A DNA stretch of 64,000 nucleotides from Armigeres subalbatus (lineage: Eukaryota; Arthropoda; Insecta; Diptera; Culicidae). Of the stretch, positions 11,008-22,929 are shown piece after piece; the stretch's first letter is position 1; the number at the start of each line of letters is the position of its first letter. A program made the position numbers and the translations under genes. The notes below the pieces were generated by a model. The model saw only the letters and a program-made list of their open reading frames with translations. It did no database searches and was not told the origin of the DNA. The stretch spans positions 1 through 64,000 of the forward strand of contig NW_026943170.1 in assembly GCF_024139115.2 (NCBI RefSeq), read 5' to 3'.

Positions 11008-11688
11008 TATAAGTACCGGATAAATCAATCTCTATCTGGTAAAAGGGCGAATGTCGCAAGAGAGAATTCTTTTCGTCAACTTCCCCTCTTTTAAATAAAA
11101 GTGACAAAATGCAAGTTCGCATTATTTTCTATCGTGCTGAGGTGATAAACCACAAATAAATCCACTGCTTGTTACTTTTATTAAAAAGAGGGGAAGTCGA
11201 CGAGGAGAATCCTCTCTTGCGACATTCGCCCTTATTCTAGATAGAGCTTGAAATAATATTTTTAATGATAGAGCTTTACAAATGTTACTCTGGTTGTTAA
11301 ATATTGGGAAAGCGCCCATCTCTAATCATCATGACAGAATGATGACATACACAGATGTCAAAAGCAAGTTACGCTCATTGACACACACTACTTGTATACT
11401 CTCGCACGCCACGCACAGTTTTCTTGCTTAGTTGAGCTGCCATATTAGTTTTACAGCCCAACAATAACGCGAATAAAAATTAATTTGTTCGGGTAGAGTT
11501 TTACGGTTTTACTGGGCTGCAGGCGGACAGATAATGGAAGGACACCGGAATTGTCGTATGCTCGGATACGACAAATGTAAGGAATACCATCTTATCAGGT
11601 AATTTACAATAGTGATGAAATAATCATACCTACTAACCTTCAATTTACGTCAAGGTCACGTCCGAGTGGTTCCCAGAGAGCGAACCAA
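11008..11688 (-). repeat. Right arm of long inverted repeat (~681 bp)
   Basis: This is the reverse complement of 1-681. Similarity stops inward at the TATAAGTACCGG / CCGGTACTTATA boundary (11008 and 681), where the inner sequences differ. The near identity of the arms contrasts with the decayed contents between them, so either the arms are recent or gene conversion maintains them. No transposase can be read in the intervening 10.3 kb. Confidence 0.9.
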
Positions 11689-14600
11689 CAAAACTGTCCG
11701 AAACTACCAGCAAGGATATGGCCGACCAGCGAGGTTTCCCAAGTAGGTAGGTAGGATCAAATATCTTATATTAACCTCGATTATAATTTTGTTTTACGTT
11801 GTATAGGATGTTTTTTACCGCCGGACCAACACATCCCCGGTGATGGGGTACGGGGCTTGCCCATTACCATCGTTTTCGGATTGATGGAACTCCAACAATG
11901 GTGCCAACAAATTTCTTCAATAGAAGCTCATCAATACGGCGAGTGCGGTCAGGCCGGTTAGGCTATGAGCTGGGATTCGGAACAAAGTCCGTAAGTACTA
12001 GAACAATAAGGAGTTAACCGGCAAGAGAAATGTTATCAAAATAATACAGTATTGAATAATGCTTATTGGGAAAAAATGCCGATTTAATTCTTAAACGTAG
12101 ATAAAGTGTAATCATCTGTTTTTTTTTAAATAATTATCCACACATTTCCAATTTTCCTAGGGAAATCGTCGAATAGAAATAGTCTGCCTATGATAGCATA
12201 TCAGTCCCTTCTCTACTGAGTTTTTTTATTCTTATGTGACTTATATGCCTTTTGAGACAGTAGTGAAGCAAGTACATGGCGGTGCTAAAGTATGAATGTT
12301 ACAAGAAACGTATCATCCAAGTTCTTTTAGAAAACTATAGAAAATGTACCAAAAATTGAGAGATTTTTTAAACTTCAAAATATGGTAGCTCAATTTTTAG
12401 TACATTTAGATATTAGATGGATTTAATTCGATAAGACAATAAGGAATAAACTGATATGGTTCTATACGCAGCTCATTGGTAGTTTCTTTAATTTAAAATA
12501 CTATGTCTTTTATGTAGTAATTTGTTTTTCGTAATATCCTCTCAGTTTACTCATTACTGGCTTATTGAAAAATAGTAGTATATCCGTTTTTGTTGGAATT
12601 GTGAAATTCTTAATGCTGCAATCATAGTCACGCTCGCTGTAATAATCACTCAGTGACTCGTCATTCACAAATCAGCGACTATATCAGTGGTCTAACAACT
12701 CTCAGCGCGCTAATAGCATAGTTCTCCTGCCGCACACAGAGTTGCCACAATGATTTTAGTTTAGCTAAGGTCAGTTACCTGACTGGTTGAGGACGAGAGC
12801 TTAAGCAATGACTATAATGTAAGTACATATTTCCAAACTATGATCCAACAAATTCTGATTCACTGAGTAAGAGTAAATGAGATTTTTTAATCAGCTATAT
12901 TTGCACTCCCATATGCATGCGTTACTATTTAATTTGATTAATTATTGTGAAAGACTGAACTTGTTATCAAAATTCACACTACAAATCAAATCTAATTGGT
13001 CATACTACAAGACAATTTTAGGGGAACCATTTCCATCTCACTGAAAATATATTCATCTCGTCGTAAAATAAGAAATACAGCCCCAATCTCGTCGCATCTT
13101 TTTGCATACATGGGTGCTCACTCCTAAAAAACAAGAAACGAAGCATATACATTTTAATTGCTTTGTTTTTTATATACATGGCAGCTATGATATGAATTAC
13201 GAAGCAGTAACCCTATATAAAACTAATCGAAAATATGAAAGTGTTACCCAAATCCTGCTAATTTGCATTTTTTTCACTTTTACATTTATTTATTTTTCAG
13301 AAATATTCTAATACTAATAAAATTTATTCATAACCGATAATTTATTTTTCTATATAAACAGGAAAACGGTGTCTGATTTCTGTAACTAATCTTCCAGACA
13401 TACTGATAAACAAATAAAATGAAGTATCTCTTCTGAAAATAAAATTGCTTTTCATTCATTTTCGCATTCGTGTCACATTGTCTTTCAACATATTCGATTC
13501 TTTTTTTAATGTAAGTAATTTATAGCTGGATCTAGTTTTATTATTATCAGAAGATCTATATCGATAATTTTTCAAATATTATCGTTTAATGCTACGTTAC
13601 ACTAAGGATTCAAACCCAGCTGATTTTGATTTATTTATTTATTTTCCAAAAGCGTGTAAGTTAATGCTATTTAATCTGGGCTGTACAGAAAGACTTTCAT
13701 TTCACTCCAAAACTGAAATTTTTATAAAAGGCTCGGAGACGATTTGAAGAAATGCCTGTCTGTCCATGAAAGTAATCCTTGATCAGGGAAAGGGCTAGTT
13801 GATCACTATTGAAATTGTTAACGACCGGCTATTACGTTCAAAAGTTATGAAGAAATTTGTGTAACGAATCATACAAGGTTGGTGTCTTGGCTAAATGCAT
13901 GAATGAATACTAGGTTATTTAATGTGGGTATTACATTTATTTTTTTTCTATGTCAGCCATTGATCTCTTTTTAAGGTATACTCTTCTTTATCGACAATTT
14001 TTGTTCTAGCCGAGACACATTTCGTTGGAAAAGTTATATTATTTAATGGCTCTCTAACTGATAATTCTTGTGCATGTAGGATTTTTCTATTGGCATGAAT
14101 ACTTTAGATTATGGATTAATTATTGCTATTTTTCATTTTTTTGCATGCACATTATTTTATTTTTATGGGCACATAACATCTTTTTAAATGATACATTTTC
14201 ATTTGCTATAATAATTTTTCATAATTTTCCTTAGGACATTTGAATTTTTTATTGCTATTTTGGTGTATTTAGTTGGATTTGTTTTACAAAATCACAGAGT
14301 TTTCAACTCAAATGACAATAAAATACGCAATACAATATAATACAATACAAAGAACACTTTGAGTTATTTCCATTGCTACTAATCATTAGTATATTGCTAA
14401 TTATTCTATTTCTAGTGGAAAATATAGCAAATTTTATTGCTACTTGTGTTTTGTTTAGTGCCAAAATGGCTTTATTTGATGTGAAAATATTTATTTTTGA
14501 TTGCATTTATGCGGTTTACTGTTGTCTTTTTCTTCAGTTTCACCGGTTATTAAAGAGTTAATAAAAGCACTTTTGCACTTTTTTATTGCTATTTTTTTCA

Positions 14601-15924
14601 TTTTTAGTGCGATTTGGCATTTTTTTATTGGCACACCTTCGCTTCTTTTATTGGCTGTTTTGACTTTTTTTTTATTGCTAATTCATATTTTTTTATTGAT
14701 ATTTTATTAGGCTGCCTTTATAGAAATTGTATATTTCGTTGCTATTGATTTTACTCTCTTTTACATAAAGGTCAAGACTTTATTGTACGTGCAATTATTC
14801 ATAATCAATAATCTCCGTAATTATTCGACAATTTTTCCCCATTACCAAACTCGATAAATATGCATATCGATGCACATTAATCCATTTCTACTCAGTGCAA
14901 AAGTATTACGCTGGCTCCAATTTTTTTAATTCAATACTGTTCATATTATCTTTATTGCCATTTTTCTGCCCCATCATTCAATCTCATTATTTTGAAACAT
15001 TTTACGGCTTCCTCGATCTCGGCCTCGCTTTTTCAACTTTTCCTTTGCGAAAGAGTTGAATCACCATCCGTTCTGACTACCGCTGAAAAACGCAATAAAG
15101 ATAAAAATGAAAAGCATACTCTTTCTATTTTGCGAGTCGTAACAGAAACATCGGCGTACACTTTTCGTAGTGCTTCCACTTCCTGTGCCTGCCGCGTCCT
15201 TTACCCTTTTGTGCGTGAAGCAAAGCAGGAGATCACATCTGCATGGATGAACTTGTAGTGGTGGCTAAGTAAGGATTTTCAAATGGCAAAAGAGAGTACC
15301 ATTCAACTGCTCTTATCGCTCCAGCTATTAAGGCAACGAGAAAAGTTTATTTCAGTGATTCCTCGGTCAACACTTTCCAACTGACTAAAGTTTTTCCTAG
15401 ACCGTTCGAGAGACGTGCATCCTTCCTAAACAAAACCGGAGATGATGACTGGCTCTGTGCTTGGGAAATAAGTTAAACAGAAAGTGATGCGGATCACCAT
15501 TCAAACTCGAATTAAAACGTATTTTAGAGAGCATAGAAAGATCGTCTGGAAGCAACTGGCAGAATAAAATTTGGCTCTTAGTGATTAAAAGCTGACATTT
15601 ATTTTAGCAGATGATCCAGATTTACGGCGCTTGGAGTGACAAGCGTTTTACTGACTCTCATTTTATGTTGGTGGTGCGGTGGTAAGCCACCAGAGAATGA
15701 ACCGCAAATTATGGCCCAGCTTGCCGGGGAAATGATACTGTGGTATTAATTGATCTGCTAATTGCTGCAGATTGCGAACTTGGCGACAGCAATTTGGGGC
15801 GTATCAACTAATTGTTTTTGTGCCACTACAGTTGTGAAATGATGTACATACATGCACAGACACAATTGAATTGCCAACAAATCAAAATCATCTGAAAAAT
15901 TATCAATTACTTCAAATATAAGCA
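11689..15924. other. AT-rich gene-poor stretch
   Basis: I see no supported gene. Near 11807-11990 a short segment is preceded by TTTTACGTTGTATAG and followed by GTAAGTAC, like an exon between splice sites, but all three frames contain stops. At 14200-14720 the words TTTTATTGC and GCTATTTTT recur many times in degenerate form; a similar A/T-rich style occurs on the other strand at 38730-38960. A frame at 14992-15258 is unrecognised and probably chance. Confidence 0.55.
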
Positions 15925-17244
15925 TAATAAGCATAACGAGGAACATCTGAATGGCGCTGAGAGTACAGAAAGTGAAAGTCAAGGCAGCGGAGGAGATAAC
16001 TACGTCAGTTCAGCGGACGATGGAAGCCAACCAGCCCCCCCCTTGAGGGAAATTAAGGATGCCATTCAACAGCTAAAGACCAATAAAGCAGCTGGTAAGG
16101 ATGGTATCGGAGCTGACCTCATCAAGATGGGCCCGGAAAAGCTGGCCACTTGCCTGCACATACTGATAGTCAGAATCTGGGAAACCGAACAGCTACCGGA
16201 GGAGTGGAAGGAAGGGGTTATATGCCCCATCTACAAGAAAGGCGACAAACTGGAGTGTGAGAACTTTCGAGCGATCACCATCCTTAATGCCGCCTACAAA
16301 GTGATATCCCAGATCATCTTCCGTCGTCTGTCACCATTAGTGAACGAGTTCGTGGGAAGTTATCAAGCCGGCTTCGTTGACGGCCGCTCGACAACGGACC
16401 AGATCTTTACTATACGGCAAATCCTTCAAAAATGCCGTGAATACCAAGTCCCAACGCACCATCTGTTCGTTGATTTCAAGGCGGCATACGACAGTATAGA
16501 CCGCGTAGAGCTATGGAAAATTATGGATGAGAACAGCTTCCCTGGGAAGCTTACCAGACTGATCAAAGCAACGGTGGATGGTATGCAAAACTGTGTGAAG
16601 ATTTCGGGCGAACACTCCAGTTCGTTCGAATCGCGCCGGGGACTAAGACAAGGTGATGGACTTTCGTGCCTGTTGTTCAACATTGCGCTAGAAGGTGTCA
16701 TGCGGAGAGCCGGGTGTAACAGTCGGGGTACGATTTTCAACAGATCCAGTCAATTTATTTGCTTCGTGGATGACATGGACATTGTCGGCCGAACATTTGC
16801 AAAGGTGGCAGAACTGTACACCCGCCTGAAACCGTGAAGCAACAAAAGTTGGACTGGTGGTGAATGCGTCAAAAACAAAGTACATGCTTGTGGGCGGAAC
16901 CGAGCGCGACAGGGCCCACCTGGGAAGCAGTGTTACGATAGACGGGGATACCTTCGAGGTGGTCGAGGAATTCGTCTACCTCGGATCCTTGCTAACGGCT
17001 GACAACAACGTTAGTCGTGAAATACGAAGGCGCATCATCTGTGGAAGTCGGGCCTACTACGGGCTCCAGAAGAAACTGCGGTCGAAAAAGATTCGCCACC
17101 GCACCAAATGTGTCATGTACAAGACGCTTATAAGACCGGTTGTCCTCTACGGACATGAAACATGGACAATGCTCGAGGAGGACTTGCAAGCACTCGGAGT
17201 ATTCGAGAGACGGGTGCTTAGGACCATCTTTGGCGGTGTGCAAG
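15925..17244 (+). pseudogene. RTE-like non-LTR reverse transcriptase fragment
   Basis: An open reading enters from about 15925 with an acidic Ser/Gly-rich linker and runs through the RT domain to 16837. Motifs in order are NKAAGKDGI, CPIYKKGD, FRAITILN, YQAGFVDGRSTTDQIF, HLFVDFKAAYDSI, GLRQGDGLSCLLFN and the active site CFVDDMDI. The active site has Val where FADD is usual. A frameshift near 16830-16860 leads to the thumb/C-terminal part (NASKTKYMLVGG, VYLGSLL, LYGHETW, VLRTIFG). The endonuclease domain and 3' end are missing, so this is an internal fragment. RTE is the best fit by motif style; CR1/L2-like relatives are not excluded without a tree. Confidence 0.82.
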
Positions 17245-17804
17245 ATAAACCGTTCAGTTACGTATTGCTAGTTCCGCCCGAACAGGTCATGGTTTTCTCA
17301 GTCCAGTCTTGTAAAGCTTCTGCTGGATTTAACTTCGGTAAATATTCCATAATTGAATATTTCCATTAATTGAATCAACTGCTAAAATCGATTAATTTGT
17401 TATATAGATTGGCTGTAATTCGTTTTGAAAACGAAGAATTCAATATGCACTGTGGAAAGTTGCTTATCACTTGAAGATAATCACTGTAGTGGCATACTTT
17501 TTGTCTTTGTCCTTTTGTCCCTATATCTTATGGCCAATGATTCAACCTAAAAGAAAGCGAAATTATTAAATGACGAAGCAAATCATAAATTTATCTCAAT
17601 CTGTTCCTAAACACCACACATCGACCAAAATAATAAATAAACAAATGCGACAAATCAACTACGGTAAAAATTAGAACAAATTTAAATTCAATTTGGATTG
17701 CTTGTTTTACTGGGTACCGATGGGTACCAAGAGCTTAATACACGGAACCATGAAATGAGTACTAATTTGCTCCGACCCCAACATCTTGATAATTATATCT
17801 ATGG
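17245..17804. other. Unassigned stretch
   Basis: No gene, hairpin or repeat that I can support is visible between the RTE fragment and the tandem repeat beginning near 17805. Confidence 0.5.
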
Positions 17805-17955
17805 TCGTATGGCGAAAGGGTTATTAGGCCGAAAGGGTCAGTTGGCCGAAAGGGTCATTTGGCCAGGGCCGTTTGGCCGAAAGTCATTGACCGAAAGGGT
17901 CATTTAGCGAAAGGGTAATTTGGCCGAAAGGGTCATTTGGTCAGATGAGTCATTT
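17805..17955 (+). repeat. Tandem GGCCGAAAGGGTCATTT repeat
   Basis: About eight imperfect copies of a 17-19 bp unit (GGCCGAAAGGGTCATTT, with variants such as GCGAAAGGGTAATTT) lie head to tail. A related degenerate tract is at 54545-54725. It has no coding function. Confidence 0.85.
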
Positions 17956-18063
17956 GAAAAGTGAAATTAGGAGTAAGAAGAGGACGTCTTAATTTTCATT
18001 CCTTTTTTTTTTTCTTTTGTTTCTTCTTTTCTCTTTTTTGTTATTTTTCTAATACGACATTCA

Positions 18064-19212
18064 CTAAGGGTACAAGGAGCTTATCGTGGCAATGAGAGTG
18101 CAGATTTTGTCTAAAATTGAAATTATTTTGTTGGACATTTGTTGCAATGTCTCAATATTAGAAATTCTATGAAGTTTATTTATATACCATGGAGCAACTT
18201 CAGAATCACTTCAAAATTTTATTTTGAATCCTCTGAGTGCCTTCTTTCTGTGTGCAACAACTAGTCCATATTGGCACAGCATACAATATAGCTGGTCTAA
18301 AATTTGTTTAAATCAAAAGTTTGTTCTTAAGACAAAGTTTTGATTCTGTTTAAGTGGATATAGACACTTAATATATTTTTACATTTGGCTTGAAGGCCTT
18401 CAATGTGATTTTAAAAGTTAATTTTGGGTCAGAAGTCCAAATATTTGGCTTTAAGCAATCGGCTTATTGGGAAAATTATAAGCTGAGTTTTGGAGGTATT
18501 CGGAAATTTTCCATTTTGCAAGTAAGTGGAGAAAATATCCAAACTGTTTTGCAATCTACTACAAATGACATGAAGGCTTCGCCCTTTGACTGAAAGGCCC
18601 GTGTCATCTGCAAACAAAGATTTTTGACACCCTGGTGGTAAATCAGGTGATCAGAAGTAAGAATGTTATACAATATGCAGTGATATGCTGCCTTGGGGTC
18701 CCCACTATGGTCCTATCAGATTTAGAATTCTGATAGTTTACCTGCCGTAAGATCTGATAAATAATTTTGGATCAGTTTAATAATGTACAAGGAAAATTAA
18801 AATTCATCAATTTTACATCAAACCTTACCAAACACTGTCAAATGCTTTCTCTATATTAAGAAGAGCAACTCCAGTCGAATATCCTTCAGATTTGTAGGTC
18901 GAATTAATTTCGTAACTCTTAATAACTGGAGGTGGTTGAATGCCCATGGCGAAAACCAAATTGCTCATCAACAAAAATAGAATTGTCATTAATATGAACC
19001 ATTTCTATTTAAAATAATCTTTTCAAGCAGTTTGCTTATTGCTAATTGAAGAAAGCACCTAATTGGGCGATAACTAGAAGCCTCAGCTGGTTTTTTGTCC
19101 GGCTTCAAAAGAACAACTTTGGCGTTTTTTTTATCTGGGAAGTATGCCAATTGAGAACATTTGTTAAATAAATTACAAAAAGGATAAAGAGCTCTAGGCG
19201 GTTTTTTTAAGA
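18064..19212 (-). mobile_element. Truncated copy of the Jockey-like element (RT region)
   Basis: This segment is collinear with 2322-3570. Both contain AAGGGTACAAGGAG at the 3' end, ATTTTGTTGGACATTTGTTG, the antisense of the FADDTGLS.KGRSL active-site region (here near 18560-18617) and TGGCGAAAACCAAA. It lacks the 3' UTR, ORF1 and endonuclease. Against the first copy it has many single-base losses (GGAAATT to GAAATT, CTGGAGTG to CTGAGTG, AAAAATTTG to AAATTTG). Every frame is therefore broken. Loss in homopolymers could be decay or sequence error. Confidence 0.88.
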
Positions 19213-19261
19213 ATTTTCAATATTCTTATCGTTATTATGCTTTTTCATTTCATTTATTTAA

Positions 19262-19569
19262 CATCTAAACAGATAACACTAGATCAACAATTTGACGCCA
19301 CAATGCATGGTTTGAGGCCGCATCTCTCCATCCTCGGATACTCCCACGCTCGCCAAGTCGTTTTGCACCTGGTCTGCCCATCTCTCGCTGCGCTCCACGC
19401 CGTCTGTACCCCGGATCAGGGAACACACACCATCTTTGCAGGTTGCTGTCCGGCATTCTTGCAACATGTCCTGCCCATCGACCCTTCCGGCTTTAGCTAC
19501 CTTCTGGATACTGGGTTCGCCTAGAGTTGGGCGAGCTCATGGTTCATTCTTGCCGCCACACACCGTCTT
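19262..19569 (-). pseudogene. RTE-like ORF C-terminal fragment, cut by assembly gap
   Basis: On the minus strand the translation contains MNHELAQL, a RWAGHVARMPDS block, RRRGAQRE, RWADQVQNDLASVGV and WRDAASNHALWRQIVD. It ends at a stop near 19262. These correspond in order to the C-terminal end of the copy at 51165-51578 (GRLRWAGHVVRMPE, RDRVQWRR-like end). The blocks lie in alternating frames, so at least two indels are present. The upstream part is lost in the N run at 19570. Confidence 0.72.
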
Positions 19570-19594
19570 NNNNNNNNNNNNNNNNNNNNNNNNN
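19570..19594. other. Assembly gap (25 N)
   Basis: There are exactly 25 N bases, the same length as the gap at 58836-58860. The identical size suggests a placeholder rather than a measured gap. Confidence 0.99.
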
Positions 19595-20630
19595 ATTGTG
19601 CAGCCAAAGGAAAAACTTTTGAAATTCAATTTGAGCATGGATTAGTTAATTGTTGGAGGCAAATTCAAGTAAGAATGGGCAGCTTAATTGGCATACGTAT
19701 ATGGCAAACGGTATTTATTACATCCATTACGATTGCCGATGGGTTTGTTTTGATTCCATCTCAGACGCCTTTAGCATCGGTAATTCATTGCTGGTTATGA
19801 CTTCAACGTATTTAAAGTTAACTTTAACAATTGTTCAATCACTGAAATTAAGCACTAACAGCAAGCGAGTCGTTCACTTGGAATGATATTCAGACTTTAA
19901 AATCAAATGATAACCAATTGTGAGAATAGTGTGGAATGCGATTTTTGGGAGGCTCTCAAGTCCTTTTGAAACATGTAGCGTAAGGGGCTGCTATGCGATA
20001 TCGAATATATTGAAGAACTGGGATTGACGCGAGCGGTACAAATTTAACAAGATCCAGGTTAGCTACTGGCTGCTCAAACAAAACTGATTACTTGTATATT
20101 GCAGAAGCAAAACAAATCGTTTCAACAAATGGCTGTGTTTATTAGAAATAAATACATTTTACCCAAAAAAAATCATAAAATCGGCTACTTCTCTAGATAT
20201 GCGGCAGAGAATCAATGTCCTTTCTGTTGTAGTAGTTGAGACACTCGCTTGTTGCGAGTTGAGTTTATCCTGTCATTTACAAGAGAGGATAGTTATTGTA
20301 TTAGAAGCTCAATTTGACTGACTCTAACTCATGTTACAAAAACATATCTTTGAAAAACTGAGAAGGGTAATTGTTATACCATTTTGATAAGAAAATTATT
20401 TTGAGCTTTTTAGTGAATGAAATTAATACAATATTGAATTAATAATTCTGACTAGATTTTTGCTTTGATTTACATATATTTATTTACACTGTGAACATAA
20501 TTTGATAAACCCGGCTTTATTTAACATTTCTACTCTATCCTTTGTGAGCCCAACAGTGTCTTCAGTTGATTGCTTCTGCTGGAGAATACTAAATCGAGTG
20601 CGAATTTCCTCAGTTAATTGTTCACAGTGT
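19595..20630. other. Unassigned stretch after gap
   Basis: No supported gene is visible. Bases 20372-20412 (GATAAGAAAATTATTTTGAG..) match the outer end of the dispersed repeat seen at 44080 and 51090. A minus-strand frame at 20674-20480 ends in a charged stretch (LTKDRVEMLNKAGFIKL) but is unrecognised, and its upstream part overlaps the dispersed repeat. Confidence 0.45.
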
Positions 20631-20634
20631 GATA

Positions 20635-20775
20635 AATTATAGTAGGTCAAACAAAAGATCGTTAGATATGACACTGAAGACGGCCTTACATTTGAGGTCG
20701 AAATACGTATCTGTCAAGATACAATTATGGTGGAATTCAATGGATTGTATTAACTCGTCTTATGACAATGAATTG
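20635..20775 (+). repeat. Dispersed repeat, copy 1
   Basis: It contains ACTGAAGACGGCCTTACATT, GAGGTCGAAATACGTATCTG, TCAAGATACAATTA and AACTCGTCTTATGACAA in the same order as the copy at 50960-51125. Another piece of the same family is at 20372-20412, so the copy is probably interrupted. Confidence 0.8.
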
Positions 20776-21199
20776 TTATACGTTATTTCTTTAAGCAACA
20801 TAGGCCGTAATAGCATAAGTAGTACAAACAAACAAATATTCTCTATTCTGTTTTCTATTCTATAACTACACGTTCTCTATCTGGGATAAGATAAGTATTT
20901 GATGGCTCTAATAAACGCATGTCGAACAATGAAATCGGTTACAAGACCTGTGCTGCGCCAGAGACTATCAGAACAAACCCCAATCAGTAGAGAGCTGAAA
21001 GGCTGAAGAACACAGACTATTGGGGCACGGCGGTTACAAGGAAACTCCCACGGTGTCCTTGTCCGAAGATGTTTATTCAATAAATCAGTATCTCTAAAAC
21101 CCACTACAGAAAGGACAGGCTTTTCTCTTTCACATAGGTGCATTTTAAATGTTCCATCGTGGGTCATTTTCCATACGTTTCAAGGTCAGTTATCATTTG

Positions 21200-21960
21200 A
21201 GACTTCTATGGAGTTTGCTCCAAAATAGTGAAAAAATAAAAAATCTAGATTCAATGATAGAACATTTGAGTTTACCCATGATATGAAGAGGAGATCACTA
21301 TCGTGTGGTGGGTGATTCAGAGGTACTGATATTTGAAAATAATATTTCCAATAGAGACATCGTGATCCCCTGTAAGTGAGGCGTGAGGATCGATCTGCGG
21401 GGTTATCTAAGTAAACGCCATGGGAGCAGAAAGGCTCAAGAACACAGGAGATCGATTTTGGCAGGAGTTATCTGCCGCTGTGATTAGGCAAGATTTACCA
21501 CCGGGGACTATGATAATGCGACATTGGCCGTCTCGAGTCGTCTGAATCAGTTTATAGTTTCGGTTCAAAGACATTAGACATCAAGACCAACCAACTAATA
21601 TTAACTATGAAAGTAAGAAAGGCATCATACTTGCATTGTCCAATGCATATGCTGGAGAGGCGAAAGAGTATTGTTGGTTTCGAATAACGTCGCATGGACG
21701 CGAATCGTCGCTTGACCATGTTTTTCTAGGAACTAGCGTTCAATATACAAAGAAAAGTTAGATACAAATTTAGAGACTATTGAACAGCAAAAATGGGTTT
21801 ATATTTCTGTAGCGTATAATTTTCAGATTTTTAACGGCATATAACGGCTTAGAACTGCAAAACAATCAGCCCTGGGTCAGTGCGAAAAGTATTAGAAAAC
21901 CAAGAACTTTTGACAACGTAGAATATCGAGGTTTCCATAATCAAAAGGCGTGTAAACTTA
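21200..21960. other. Unassigned stretch
   Basis: No gene or clear repeat is visible between the first two dispersed-repeat copies. Confidence 0.45.
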
Positions 21961-21964
21961 GTCG

Positions 21965-22110
21965 AGTCAGTACGAGATACTGTCGACAAGTAAGGTTGCT
22001 GTTGAGGTCGAAATACGTATTCTAGTTACTGTAAAGGAACCAAGTGGTGAAATTAAATGGGATAATACTATCTCGTCTGATGACAAGTGAAGATATTACA
22101 CTTAAAAGCT
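21965..22110 (+). repeat. Dispersed repeat, copy 2 (diverged)
   Basis: It has GTCGAGTCAGTACGAGA, TGAGGTCGAAATACGTATTC, AATTAAATGGGATAATAC and CTCGTCTGATGACAAGTGAA, a diverged version of the family at 50960-51125. Confidence 0.75.
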
Positions 22111-22929
22111 TTGAATATGTTCTCATCAATATGTATATGTTTTACATAAACATAAATTGATAATATTTACGCATTCTAACTGATAATTTGTTGGGATGTT
22201 CAAAAGTGTTTGGTTCGGAGGAGAGGCAGAAGAATAAATCCGTTTGGCCATAGAACGGAATGAACATCTTTTAGTTTTTTGGCTTTCGGAAGGAACTCTT
22301 CTGAATTGATACTTTTGCAGTTCGAACAATATCTTTTCAAGGCTTCGAGAAAATCTCTTATGTATTCTAATGTATTCTAATCGGAATCAATTGTCCAGAA
22401 GCAGAAAATGAAACCGTTCAGAAGCCCAGAACCTCCAATCGAAAGACAAAAGGATTCTTTTCTATAGCCCAGAAGAATATCGTTCAGAATGGGATTCAGT
22501 AAAAAACCAGTATGATTACGTTCGGAGGTTCACATAATTCTGTATGGAAATCCGTACGAACGGATATCGTTTGGGCACCTATTGGAATTCTTTTCGGCTT
22601 TTGAATGGGATTATTTTGAGCTTTAGAATGGAATAATGTTGGACTTTTGATTGGAATCTTTTAGGTTTCCCAAAGAATCTCTCCGTTTGGAATAAAGATT
22701 CTGTTTGGAACCGAAAAGAACCCTGGTCAGAAGCCCCAGCCTTGACGAGGACCCCTTTCCGTCCTCGGCTGGAACCCGCCTGTTGACCAACGCCGCGAAA
22801 GCGACGATACCATGTTGTTCTTCGCGCGGCCACTTGTTCGATAAAAGGATTAAGTTCGACCACAGAGCATGTCCACCGGTATGACCCATGAAGATCCGAT
22901 CTCCGATCCCTTGAACCACCTCTTATTTG

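Noticed and set aside
1..11688. Polinton/Maverick-type giant transposon, because of long inverted arms.
   Set aside because: No protein-primed DNA polymerase, retroviral-like integrase, packaging ATPase or capsid-like frame is visible; the interior is made of unrelated small elements.
11807..11990. Exon-like segment between TTTTACGTTGTATAG and GTAAGTAC.
   Set aside because: Splice-like words are good, but all three frames contain stops inside the segment, and I could not link it to the remnant upstream of the inverted arm.
20480..20674. Minus-strand 64-residue frame with a charged C-terminus.
   Set aside because: Its upstream part overlaps a dispersed repeat and no family is recognised. It shares only the short EQLTEEIR word with a frame near 27540, which may be coincidence.
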